Positions 1-6,959 of a stretch of 36,674 nt of DNA are shown piece after piece (positions within the stretch are counted from its first letter, which is position 1; each line of letters starts with the position of its first letter). A model generated the notes under the pieces. The model was not told the DNA's origin. It did no database searches and saw nothing but the letters and a program-made list of their open reading frames with translations. The DNA is from Bacteroidales bacterium UBA1219. GTDB taxonomy: Bacteria; Bacteroidota; Bacteroidia; Bacteroidales; P3. The position numbers and the translations under genes were made by a program. The DNA is taken from positions 224-36,897 of the forward strand of contig DBXF01000004.1 in NCBI GenBank assembly GCA_002309295.1, given 5' to 3'.

Positions 1-53
1 GCCGTAAGTGTCAGAAATACAGCGTAAAATGCAGGTTTGATTTGGCGTTTCAT
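1..53 (-). CDS. N-terminus of a membrane protein, probably the DoxX-like BT_3928 family (partial)
   Basis: Only the first 17 codons are inside the window; the reading frame runs off the left edge. The start ATG overlaps the TGA stop of the upstream DUF1599 gene (shared ATGA at 53-50), which indicates translational coupling in one operon. The visible peptide begins MKRQIKPAFYAVFLTLT, a positively charged start followed by the beginning of a hydrophobic stretch, as in a membrane protein. In Bacteroidales a DoxX-like BT_3928 family gene commonly follows DUF1599 and precedes tpiA, so that identity is inferred from gene order, not from the few residues seen. Confidence 0.5.
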   Translation of the reverse strand, partial: MKRQIKPAFYAVFLTLT

Positions 54-598
54 TTCTGTTCCCCTTCGTGCATTTGTATCAACGAAAAGATGGAGTAGTT
101 GAGGATGTCGTTGTAGCTGCCTTCCACGCCTTCGGAGACGAGGGTGCGGCCATCGTTGTCCTCAATCTGTTTCAGCCGTTTCAGTTTCATCAGTATGATG
201 TCCACCATCGAGCTTACGCGCATCGAACGCCAGGCCTCGCCGTAGTCGTGGTTTTTGTCGAGCATCAGGTTCATTGCCCCGATGGAGTGCTTGTCGTAAA
301 GTTCCATGGCGCGCTCCAACGGCAGGTCCTGCTCGCCGTCGAGTCCCAACTCGCACTGTATCAGCGCCATCACCGAGTAGTTGACCATCGCCACGAAACA
401 CGACTCAATGTCCTCGTCGATTTTGGCCACGCCGCACATCTGCACGCTGCGTATGCGGTTGGCTTTGATAAAAATCTGGTCGGTGAGCGACGGCAGACGC
501 AAAATACGCCACGAAGTACCGTAGTCGCGGGTTTTCATCTCAAACATTTTGCGGCATACCGCAAGTTCTTCCTCAAATTCTTTCTTGGTGTTCGACAT
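50..598 (-). CDS. DUF1599 domain protein (nucleotide modification associated domain 1), two tandem domains
   Basis: Small cytoplasmic protein of 182 residues. It contains the same motif twice: DYG-x-SWR at residues 25-31 and DYG-x-AWR at 118-123. Each copy is followed by a short D-x-I-x-x-K-x-x-R helix motif and later by an NYS-x-x-x-LIQ segment, so the protein is an internal duplication. This two-copy arrangement is usual for the DUF1599 family, whose biochemical role is not established; the Pfam name suggests a link to modified nucleotides. The ATG at 598 was preferred over an upstream alternative start because the extra 16 residues (lysine-rich) lack conservation signals. The gene is divergent from folP and coupled to the next minus-strand gene by an ATGA overlap. 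Confidence 0.85.
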   Translation of the reverse strand: MSNTKKEFEEELAVCRKMFEMKTRDYGTSWRILRLPSLTDQIFIKANRIRSVQMCGVAKIDEDIESCFVAMVNYSVMALIQCELGLDGEQDLPLERAMELYDKHSIGAMNLMLDKNHDYGEAWRSMRVSSMVDIILMKLKRLKQIEDNDGRTLVSEGVEGSYNDILNYSIFSLIQMHEGEQK

Positions 599-879
599 TT
601 TTTTGCGAAATATTATTTTTTTTCGTATTTTTGCAACCGATTGCAAATTGTCCGCATCTTGCCCGTATCAACGGATGCGACTGTTGTCTGGCTTGGTGCA
701 ACGATTTGTCAGTCAGCTGTATATGCTTTTGCCGTAAAGGCGATAATAAACTACAAATATACACAAAATTATCGAATAAAAAGCAGGTATATAAAAAAAG
801 TGGGACGCAGTTTCTATAAATCAGGCACTTATTTGCCTTTGAACGAGGGACCGGCGTCCGTTTGAAAAGAAAGACAGAC
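599..879. promoter_or_regulatory. Divergent intergenic region with candidate -7 boxes on both strands
   Basis: The 281 bases between the DUF1599 and folP starts hold no convincing gene. A plus-strand TATTTTTG at 626-633 could be a -7 box for folP. A minus-strand TATATTTG (read from 761 to 754) could serve the DUF1599 operon. Neither has a clear -33 TTG at the usual distance. If both are used, the two 5' leaders would overlap by roughly 100 nt. Assignment is tentative. Confidence 0.35.
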
Positions 880-1698
880 ATGCTGCTGCGAAAAAAGATA
901 TATGATGGCGAAAAGCCGCTGGTTATGGGCATTCTGAACGTAACTCCCGACTCGTTTTACGACGGCGGACGTTACCTTTCGGACGAGGCCGTCGTTAGTC
1001 GTGCCCGCACCATCGTTGCCGAGGGTGCCGACATCATCGACATAGGAGCCGTCTCCACCCGTCCCGGTGCCGCATTGCCCGACGAGGCCGCCGAGCTGCA
1101 ACGCCTGCTGCCCGTGCTCAGGCTGGTGCGCTCCGAGTTCCCCGAAACACCCGTCTCCATCGACACTTTCCGTGCACGCGTGGCCGAGCGCTGCGTGGAG
1201 GCCGGTGCCGACATCATCAACGACATCTCCGGCGGACTTTTCGACGACGCGATGCTGTCCGCCGTGGCACATCTGCAGGTGCCTTACGTGCTTATGCACA
1301 ACCGCACCACCCCCGACCGCATGGCGCACGACACCCACTACGACGACGTGGTGGCCGAGGTGATACGATTCCTCTCCGAAAAACTCGACATCCTGTATCG
1401 TCTTGGCGCAAAGGACGTTGTCATCGATCCGGGCTTCGGCTTTGCCAAGACTTTGGAACAGAACTACGAGCTGATGCAAAACCTCGACGCCTTTGCCGTT
1501 TTCGACGAGCCCCTGCTGGTGGGAATCTCACGTAAGTCGATGATTTACAAACTACTCGGCAACAGCCCCGACGACGCCCTCAACGGCACCACGGCCCTCA
1601 ACACCTACGCCCTTCTGCACGGCGCAAAAATACTGCGTGTGCACGACGTGAAAGAGGCCGTGCAATGTGTGAAAATAGTATCTCAACTAAAAAAATAA
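880..1698 (+). CDS. folP: Dihydropteroate synthase
   Basis: Cytosolic TIM-barrel enzyme that condenses 6-hydroxymethyl-7,8-dihydropterin diphosphate with p-aminobenzoate to give dihydropteroate in folate synthesis; the sulfonamide target. All signature segments are present in order: NVTPDSF at 20-26 (pterin/Mg binding), DIG-x-x-STRPGA, SIDTF, NDISGG, the LMHN motif, DPGFGFAKT, GISRKS and the C-terminal RVHDV. Length of 272 residues fits the family. The ATG at 880 is chosen; an in-frame TTG at 862 would add six basic residues and cannot be excluded. Followed after 6 nt by cdaA, so the two are very likely co-transcribed, a pairing common in Bacteroidota. Confidence 0.95.
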   Translation: MLLRKKIYDGEKPLVMGILNVTPDSFYDGGRYLSDEAVVSRARTIVAEGADIIDIGAVSTRPGAALPDEAAELQRLLPVLRLVRSEFPETPVSIDTFRARVAERCVEAGADIINDISGGLFDDAMLSAVAHLQVPYVLMHNRTTPDRMAHDTHYDDVVAEVIRFLSEKLDILYRLGAKDVVIDPGFGFAKTLEQNYELMQNLDAFAVFDEPLLVGISRKSMIYKLLGNSPDDALNGTTALNTYALLHGAKILRVHDVKEAVQCVKIVSQLKK

Positions 1699-1704
1699 CA
1701 TCCG

Positions 1705-2505
1705 ATGCAACTGCTTTTATTGAAAGGACTTCTGAACTTCTCCATCATCGACGCAATCGACATCATACTGGTTGCGCTGCTGCTCTACGGCATTTTCAAG
1801 CTGGTGAAAAACACCAACGCCATACGTATTTTCTTGGGCATTTTCGTTATCTACATCCTTTGGCAGATTGTGGAGCTGCTGCAGATGCGGCTTTTGGCCG
1901 ACATCCTCGGCAAATTCATCAGCATAGGCGTGCTGGCGCTGGTGGTGGTGTTCCAACCCGAGATACGGCGTTTCTTGTTGCTGCTCGGCAGCCGTCCGTT
2001 CAAGGATACCAGCAAGATTAACCTTTTCAAGCATTTCACCACCCGCAAGAAAAACATGCAGCAGCTGGAGCCGGTGATACAGGCCTGCCAGCGTATGGCA
2101 CAGACAAAGACCGGCGCACTTATCGTTTTCGGGCGCGGCGGCGACCTCAGCGAGATTATCGACACCGGCGAGAAAGTGAACTCCGCACTCTCGTCGGCAT
2201 TGCTGGAGACCATCTTTTTCAAGAACACCCCCCTTCACGACGGCGCAGTGGTGGTGGACGGCAACAAGATAGTGGCCGCACGCTGCATACTGCCAGTGTC
2301 GTCCAATCCCGACATAAACCCCAACCTCGGACTGCGCCACCGCTCGGCACTTGGACTTACCGAACTTACCGATGCCGTGGCCATTGTGGTTTCTGAGCAG
2401 ACAGGCTCAATGTCCCTTGTAGAAAGCGGCAACATACAGTACAACATTTCCACCACCGAACTGCGCGAAAATCTCGGCAAACTGCTGTCCGATTTCCAGG
2501 CGTAA
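1705..2505 (+). CDS. cdaA: Membrane diadenylate cyclase CdaA (c-di-AMP synthase)
   Basis: Makes the second messenger cyclic di-AMP from two ATP at the inner face of the membrane. Three N-terminal transmembrane helices (about residues 10-80) precede a DAC/DisA_N domain containing the catalytic DGA motif at 179-181 and the RHRSA motif at 211-215, both intact. Length of 266 residues is typical of CdaA. It follows folP by 6 nt. The last 26 codons (2428-2505) reappear in diverged form at 4851-4928, beyond an inserted lipoprotein gene, so the 3' end of this gene has been a recombination point. Which of the two 3' ends is ancestral cannot be told from this sequence. Confidence 0.95.
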   Translation: MQLLLLKGLLNFSIIDAIDIILVALLLYGIFKLVKNTNAIRIFLGIFVIYILWQIVELLQMRLLADILGKFISIGVLALVVVFQPEIRRFLLLLGSRPFKDTSKINLFKHFTTRKKNMQQLEPVIQACQRMAQTKTGALIVFGRGGDLSEIIDTGEKVNSALSSALLETIFFKNTPLHDGAVVVDGNKIVAARCILPVSSNPDINPNLGLRHRSALGLTELTDAVAIVVSEQTGSMSLVESGNIQYNISTTELRENLGKLLSDFQA

Positions 2506-2632
2506 CACGTTACAAATCCGACACGACGGAAATGACTACAGTTTGGAGAGAGATAATAGACATAAAGCAACGTGGGAATCTTTTCTTAGTGAGTTGAAAG
2601 CCGCAATTGACGCAAGGCAATATTAAAAGAAA
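2506..2632 (+). other. Post-cdaA segment with a short open frame, possible gene remnant
   Basis: After the cdaA stop, a frame stays open from about 2501 to a TAA at 2624-2626. Read from 2510 it gives LQIRHDG, then a 31-residue stretch rich in K, E, R and A ending in AAIDARQY. It has no start codon of its own. The first residues (LQIRHDG) recur at the same relative place after the truncated cdaA copy at 4932, where the frame then diverges and continues to 5123. This may be a broken small gene that once followed cdaA; I do not recognise a family. Confidence 0.3.
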
Positions 2633-2663
2633 AACGCAGTCTGAGAAGACTGCGTTATATTTT
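2633..2663. terminator. Bidirectional intrinsic terminator between cdaA and the lipoprotein gene
   Basis: A perfect 10-bp stem (AACGCAGTCT at 2633-2642 paired with AGACTGCGTT at 2647-2656) with a GAGA loop is followed by TATATTTTTG on the plus strand and by CTTTTAATATT on the minus strand. It sits between two converging genes and can end transcription from both sides. Confidence 0.8.
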
Positions 2664-2720
2664 TGTTGATTTTCTGTCAACACGTATATAGTTACAAAAA
2701 AATGATCTCTATCTCTCTAT

Positions 2721-4583
2721 CTATCTCACATCCCGCACCAACCGCACAGAAAGGAAATCCCACTTTTGTAAATAATTACCACTTGGTTTTAAAGAAGGTT
2801 TATACCCTCCATCAATAACATACAAACCAGTTGCATATTTGTAATCTGGATGGGCTTGATTTGTCCAATAATGACCATTTGTACTTTGATAATCAAATCG
2901 CTGACCATATTGGCTATATCTCATTTTTCCTGCACCTGGAAGAAATGCACATCCAAGTGCTTCAAACTGACGGAACTGACTTTCAGTTAGGTTAAAGTGA
3001 TACTTATTTGAACTATTTATTTCATTATTTTGTATATCACTTAATATTGAAGTTATTTCCGCCTTTGAAGTACTATCGGGATAAATCATCATACCAAAAA
3101 TTATTTTGTTTGACGGCAATTCAATTTCTACAAGACTGAAACGACATGTATCTTCCCTGCTCCCTCTTGTGTACAACAAATAACGCCATTCATTAGTGTC
3201 CATCACGCGCCATGTGCCGTAAGGATCATAATTATGGGTTTTGGGATTATAGATAGCGTTGAAAGCACCCCAATCATAATTCCCTAATATACTATTTTCG
3301 CAATAATAAATCTTGTTAGAATTATAGCTATGTGTAGAATAATAATATGGCCTTGAGTCTAAGTAGCCGTCACCGCCCCAGGCAAAAAGATCAATCCAGC
3401 CTTGGTAACCTTCATCATAAGAAATAGAATTAATGGGATTTGACCCAACCATGACTGTGTCTCCATGCGCATTAACATTAGCAGCACCTATAATGTCGTA
3501 CTGGTTCGGGGCGAAGCGCCATGTGCCATTGTTATACCCGCTACCGTTGATGCTATGCGTTGTGGGGGTGGAGCCGCCGTTGGTATACGACCACTGCAGG
3601 TTGCCAGGGGAAAAAATGACTTGCTTGGTAGCACTAACGGAGAAATAGTGCAAGCCGTCGCCGCCTTCGCAAAAACAGAGGTCGCTAACGCTATTGGTAT
3701 AGATATTGTTCCTTGCTAAAGTTGTAGAAGAAACCGTCTTGGAGCTTTTATAGTTGTCGGTATTATACACCTTCATGGTAAGGTCTTTGGAGGCAAATGG
3801 GGGCAGTATTACATACACATCGGCACCGGAGGTGAGGTCTATGTAGCTATTTGTACCGTCGGTAAGGTTTACGGTAATCGTTTGGGTTGCACTGGCGGCG
3901 GGGGTAATAGTGGGCGTAGCGCTGTTGTCAACCGTAAAATCGCCTGCCAGAGCACCGTTGGTGGTTGAGAACTCTATACGGCTGGCACGTTTGTTGGTGG
4001 CACTTGCATCGGCGGTGAGGTGCAGCTTAAGCACGGCACCGAGGTTGCGCATCTGAAACATAATTCTGTCCTCGCCAGAGGGTACAGATGCATAGCCTGC
4101 CATAATTGTGTTTCCTCTGATGGCATTGACAGAGGCATCGTAAGTCTGTGTTGCGGGAAAATTAAAGGTAAGTGTAGAGGCGGTGAAATTGCTCGGTATC
4201 GTGCTGCCGCTGGCGGCTCCTGCAATGGCGGTGGGATACACGGCCCAGTAGATATCGTTGCCGCTGTAAGGTATGGCGTAGGTGGTTCCTTCGAACTTGG
4301 CCGTTACGGCATCGGCGTTCAAGCTGGTCAAAGGCACGTTGGTGCCGTTGATATTGAGTGCGTCGGTCAGCTCCCATTTCACCTTGCGGCTGTCGGGTTC
4401 GTCGAGGTATGCCTTGTCGGCTGGTTGGGGCAGACTGGCGGAGGTGGTTATGTGGCGCTCAACGCCGATAATGTGTTCTAAAGCTTGCTCCATGGAAAAA
4501 GACTCTTTTTTGCACGAGGCAACCATTACAACAATTGTAATTATTGCAACCACAATGCCTATAGTTTTGAATTCGTTCTTCAT
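2721..4583 (-). CDS. Large surface lipoprotein with fimbrillin-like N-terminal region and a Bacteroidales FISUMP-like C-terminal domain
   Basis: Exported lipoprotein: the ATG at 4583 gives MKNEFKT, a hydrophobic helix and the lipobox VVMVASC, followed by KKE. Residues about 40-300 resemble the N-terminal region of fimbrillin-family lipoproteins, with beta-rich S/T-rich sequence and conserved GNDIYWAVYP and LPPFASKDLTMKVY type strands. From about residue 320 the motif FSVSATKQVIFSPGNLQW starts a domain common in Bacteroidales lipoproteins, ending in GTWRV-x-x-x-NEWRYLL and a terminal SVRLVRDVR. Likely surface exposed; function unknown. The 3' half of the gene is visibly more AT-rich than the 5' half. 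It lies between two copies of the cdaA 3' end and is transcribed from a leader closely related to that at 29450-29549. An in-frame start 11 codons upstream is less likely. Confidence 0.75.
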   Translation of the reverse strand: MKNEFKTIGIVVAIITIVVMVASCKKESFSMEQALEHIIGVERHITTSASLPQPADKAYLDEPDSRKVKWELTDALNINGTNVPLTSLNADAVTAKFEGTTYAIPYSGNDIYWAVYPTAIAGAASGSTIPSNFTASTLTFNFPATQTYDASVNAIRGNTIMAGYASVPSGEDRIMFQMRNLGAVLKLHLTADASATNKRASRIEFSTTNGALAGDFTVDNSATPTITPAASATQTITVNLTDGTNSYIDLTSGADVYVILPPFASKDLTMKVYNTDNYKSSKTVSSTTLARNNIYTNSVSDLCFCEGGDGLHYFSVSATKQVIFSPGNLQWSYTNGGSTPTTHSINGSGYNNGTWRFAPNQYDIIGAANVNAHGDTVMVGSNPINSISYDEGYQGWIDLFAWGGDGYLDSRPYYYSTHSYNSNKIYYCENSILGNYDWGAFNAIYNPKTHNYDPYGTWRVMDTNEWRYLLYTRGSREDTCRFSLVEIELPSNKIIFGMMIYPDSTSKAEITSILSDIQNNEINSSNKYHFNLTESQFRQFEALGCAFLPGAGKMRYSQYGQRFDYQSTNGHYWTNQAHPDYKYATGLYVIDGGYKPSLKPSGNYLQKWDFLSVRLVRDVR

Positions 4584-4649
4584 TATATTTCTGTAATTAT
4601 TATTATCGTTATACATTAGTGGACTTCTAATTTTTTATATTATTTTTAA

Positions 4650-4753
4650 TTTTATAGTCATTCTATCTATTTGATTTTTTGCGAATTCCGATAAAAAAAT
4701 GCGGATAAAACGAAGATGCAAAGTTACGATTTTTTTTTCTTATTTAACAAGTT
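4650..4753 (-). promoter_or_regulatory. Shared-type promoter/leader of the lipoprotein gene
   Basis: Read on the minus strand, a TTG (4750-4748) lies 21 nt from a TAACTTTG box (4726-4719), matching the Bacteroidota TTG/TAnnTTTG promoter. Downstream, blocks such as TTCGCAAAAAATC and AATGACTATAAAA lead towards the ATG at 4583. The same blocks occur in the same order upstream of the minus-strand gene starting at 29417 (29450-29549), so this is a repeated regulatory unit. Confidence 0.7.
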
Positions 4754-4850
4754 TTTTTCAGACATTTTTATGTGGGGGGGGGTAATTTATTGCTGTTCAA
4801 TGTGTTACGCCCATATAAATTCATCCCGAGACGCAGTATCTGCTCGTTGC

Positions 4851-4928
4851 GGCAACATATTGTATAACATATCCACCAGCGAACTGCGCGAAAATCTTGG
4901 CAAACTGCTGTCCGATTTCCATGCGTGA
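4851..4928 (+). pseudogene. Truncated second copy of the cdaA 3' end
   Basis: Twenty-five codons plus stop are collinear with the end of cdaA (2428-2505). By hand count 8 of 78 bases differ, giving Q to L, T to S and Q to H changes and TGA instead of TAA. The similarity continues past the stop to about 4953 (common ATCCGACACGACGGAA) and starts abruptly at 4849. The frame is open, but there is no 5' part and no start. It is a gene-end fragment left by duplication or recombination, not a functional cyclase. Confidence 0.9.
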
Positions 4929-5201
4929 GGATTGCAAATCCGACACGACGGAATCTCAATAACCCCCTTCAAGAAAATCGCAGATTTTCGCAGAGTGGGG
5001 GACACAAGCCCCCGGATAATATTCCTGTCGGAGACACGCGACCTTGAAGACATCAAAAAATCAGTCAATTATACCACTATAGCGAAACGTTTACAGTTCA
5101 CTTGTAGTTTCTTAGCTTCTTGACAAATCAACCAGACCACCGACCTCAGACCTTCGACTAAAGACCTTCGACCACAGTTCACCAAAATCAAAAAAAAATC
5201 G

Positions 5202-5209
5202 TATATTTG
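5202..5209 (+). promoter_or_regulatory. Candidate -7 box of ugd
   Basis: TATATTTG followed by CAAATTTGG matches the Bacteroidota TAnnTTTG box and lies 65 nt before the ugd start. No perfect TTG is present at the -33 distance, so only the -7 element is supported. Confidence 0.5.
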
Positions 5210-5273
5210 CAAATTTGGATATTTCGGACTTTTTGTTCGAAAATAATAATAATGTATTGAAAGTCAAAAATAT

Positions 5274-6587
5274 ATGAAAATAGCAGTAGTAGGAACCGGA
5301 TACGTGGGGCTTGTAACAGGCACCTGTTTCGCCGAAATGGGCGTGGATGTAACCTGCGTGGACATCGACAAACAAAAAATAGAAAACCTCAACAACGGCA
5401 TAATCCCCATCTACGAGCCGGGCTTGGAGCCTATGGTGAAACGTAACGTCCAGGCCGGACGTCTGCATTTCACCACCGACCTGCGCGACTGCCTCGACAG
5501 CGTGGAGGTGGTGTTCAGCGCCGTGGGTACCCCGCCCGACAACGACGGCAGCGCCGACCTCAAATTCGTCATCGACGTGGCCCGCACCATAGGCCAGAAC
5601 ATGAAACAGTATGTGCTGGTGGTTACCAAAAGCACCGTGCCCGTGGGCACCGCCAAGAAAGTGCGCGCCACCATTGAGGCGGAGCTGCAGAAACGCGGCC
5701 TCAGCATCGATTTCGACGTGGCTTCCAACCCCGAATTCCTCAAGGAGGGCGACGCCATCAAGGACTTTATGAGTCCCGACCGTGTGGTGGTGGGCGTGGA
5801 GTCGCAACGTGCCGAGGAGATAATGACACGTCTCTACCGTCCTTTCCTGCTCAACAACTTCCGTGTGATTTTTATGGACGTGCCTTCGGCCGAGATGACC
5901 AAATACGCCGCCAACGCCATGCTTGCCACACGTATCAGCTTTATGAACGACATCGCCAACCTGTGCGAGATTATCGGCGCCGACGTGAATATGGTGCGCA
6001 AGGGCATAGGCACCGACACGCGTATAGGCAAGAAATTCCTCTACCCGGGCTGCGGCTACGGCGGCTCGTGCTTCCCCAAGGATGTGAAAGCACTGATACA
6101 CACCGCCAAAGAGAACGGCTACACCATGCAGGTGATAGAGGCCGTGGAACGTGTGAACGAAAAACAGAAAGCCGTGCTTTTCGACAAGCTGGAACGTTAC
6201 TACCACGGCGACCTCAAGGGCCGTACCATAGCCCTGTGGGGACTGGCTTTCAAACCCGAGACCGACGACATGCGCGAGGCCCCCTCGCTGGTGATTATCG
6301 ACAAGCTGCTCAAAGCAGGCTGCACCGTGCGGGTGTTCGACCCCATTGCCATGAACGAGTGCAAACGTCGCATCGGCGATGTGGTTACCTACTGCAACAA
6401 CATCTACGATACTGTGCAAGACGCTGACGCACTGATAGTTGTAACCGAATGGAAGGAGTTCCGTCTCCCCGAATGGGACAAAATCAAACAATCAATGAAA
6501 ACTCCCGTTGTCTTCGACGGACGCAATATCTACAACTACAACGAACTGAAAGACAGTGGCATAGATTATTTCTGTATAGGGAAATAG
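5274..6587 (+). CDS. ugd: UDP-glucose 6-dehydrogenase
   Basis: NAD-dependent cytosolic enzyme oxidising UDP-glucose to UDP-glucuronate, a precursor for capsule and exopolysaccharide. The N-terminal Rossmann motif G-x-GYVG is at residues 7-12, followed by the STVPVGT segment. The catalytic cysteine lies in GCGYGGSCFPKD (C266), and the C-terminal domain carries GLAFKPETDDMREAPS. Length of 437 residues is normal for the UDP-glucose/GDP-mannose dehydrogenase family. GDP-mannose or UDP-ManNAc dehydrogenases share the fold, but the overall motif set fits UDP-glucose best. It stands alone, with no glycan cluster next to it; a GTCAGTA tandem tract begins immediately after its stop codon. Confidence 0.93.
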   Translation: MKIAVVGTGYVGLVTGTCFAEMGVDVTCVDIDKQKIENLNNGIIPIYEPGLEPMVKRNVQAGRLHFTTDLRDCLDSVEVVFSAVGTPPDNDGSADLKFVIDVARTIGQNMKQYVLVVTKSTVPVGTAKKVRATIEAELQKRGLSIDFDVASNPEFLKEGDAIKDFMSPDRVVVGVESQRAEEIMTRLYRPFLLNNFRVIFMDVPSAEMTKYAANAMLATRISFMNDIANLCEIIGADVNMVRKGIGTDTRIGKKFLYPGCGYGGSCFPKDVKALIHTAKENGYTMQVIEAVERVNEKQKAVLFDKLERYYHGDLKGRTIALWGLAFKPETDDMREAPSLVIIDKLLKAGCTVRVFDPIAMNECKRRIGDVVTYCNNIYDTVQDADALIVVTEWKEFRLPEWDKIKQSMKTPVVFDGRNIYNYNELKDSGIDYFCIGK

Positions 6588-6665
6588 TGGTCAGTTGTCA
6601 GTAGTCAGTAGTCAGTAGTCAGTAGTCAGTAGTCAGTAGTCAGTAGCTAGTTGTCAGTGGTCAGA
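6588..6665 (+). repeat. GTCAGTA-type tandem repeat directly after the ugd stop
   Basis: A 7-bp unit (CAGTAGT) repeats about seven times without error around 6597-6646, flanked by degenerate units (TCAGTTGT, TAGCTAGTT). It starts at the base after the ugd stop codon. It resembles the other AGTT-like tracts that follow stop codons in this window. Confidence 0.85.
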
Positions 6666-6959
6666 TGTAGCCCTGAAAGGGCGATAGAATACAGGCGGGG
6701 GTGAAGAAAGGTTCAGCGAACCTTTCTATAGCCCGAAGGGCGGAGAAATAACAAGCCCCCGTATAAAGGAAATCCACCAACTAATGAACCCTGAAAGGGT
6801 GACAGAAATTAGATTTAAATTAGTGTAATTAAACAAAAAAACGAAACAAAATTTACAAGATTTCCATAATTTCGCTCGTCGAAGACGAGCAGGAAAATAA
6901 AATCAACAAGATTTACAAGATCTCGCGAGCTTTAGCGAGCAGGAGAAAAAAAAGAAACA
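6666..6959. repeat. Hairpin-rich intergenic element between ugd and the M16 peptidase gene
   Basis: No gene is seen. Successive short hairpins occur: GCCCTGAAAGGGC (from 6669), AAAGGTTC-AGC-GAACCTTT (around 6707), GCCCGAAGGGC (around 6729) and ACCCTGAAAGGGT (around 6787). G-rich and C-rich runs at about 6694 and 6755 could pair over distance. Two further related stem-loops, CTCGTCGAAGACGAG (around 6874) and CTCGCGAGCTTTAGCGAG (around 6922), are each preceded by TTTACAAGAT-type sequence and followed by CAGGA. GAAAGGGC-type repeats are widespread in Bacteroidota intergenic DNA. Confidence 0.6.

Larger units (their letters stand above)
4754..5273. other. Non-coding stretch with the cdaA 3' copy, an orphan open frame and the ugd promoter
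   Basis: The stretch holds a poly-G tract (4773-4782), the truncated cdaA copy (4851-4928), an open frame from a TTG at 4932 to 5123 that starts with the LQIRHDG segment also seen after intact cdaA, and a promoter box for ugd. The 63-residue open frame has no recognisable family and no clear ribosome binding site, so I do not call it a gene. A short ACCAGACCACCGACC / TCAGACC / AAGACC repetitive patch occurs at 5131-5172. Confidence 0.5.

Noticed and set aside
2510..2626. Small gene directly behind cdaA
   Set aside because: No start codon and too short to support; described as a possible remnant.
4932..5123. Small protein gene upstream of ugd
   Set aside because: It begins with TTG inside the cdaA-end repeat, lacks a ribosome binding site and has no recognisable features; kept only as an observation.
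5112..6491. Long minus-strand frame over ugd
   Set aside because: The plus-strand frame has all catalytic motifs of UDP-glucose dehydrogenase; the antisense product is H/V/G-rich noise typical of GC-biased codon use.
6588..6665. CRISPR-like array
   Set aside because: The unit is only 7 bp, contiguous and without spacers; it is a short tandem repeat. No cas gene is present.
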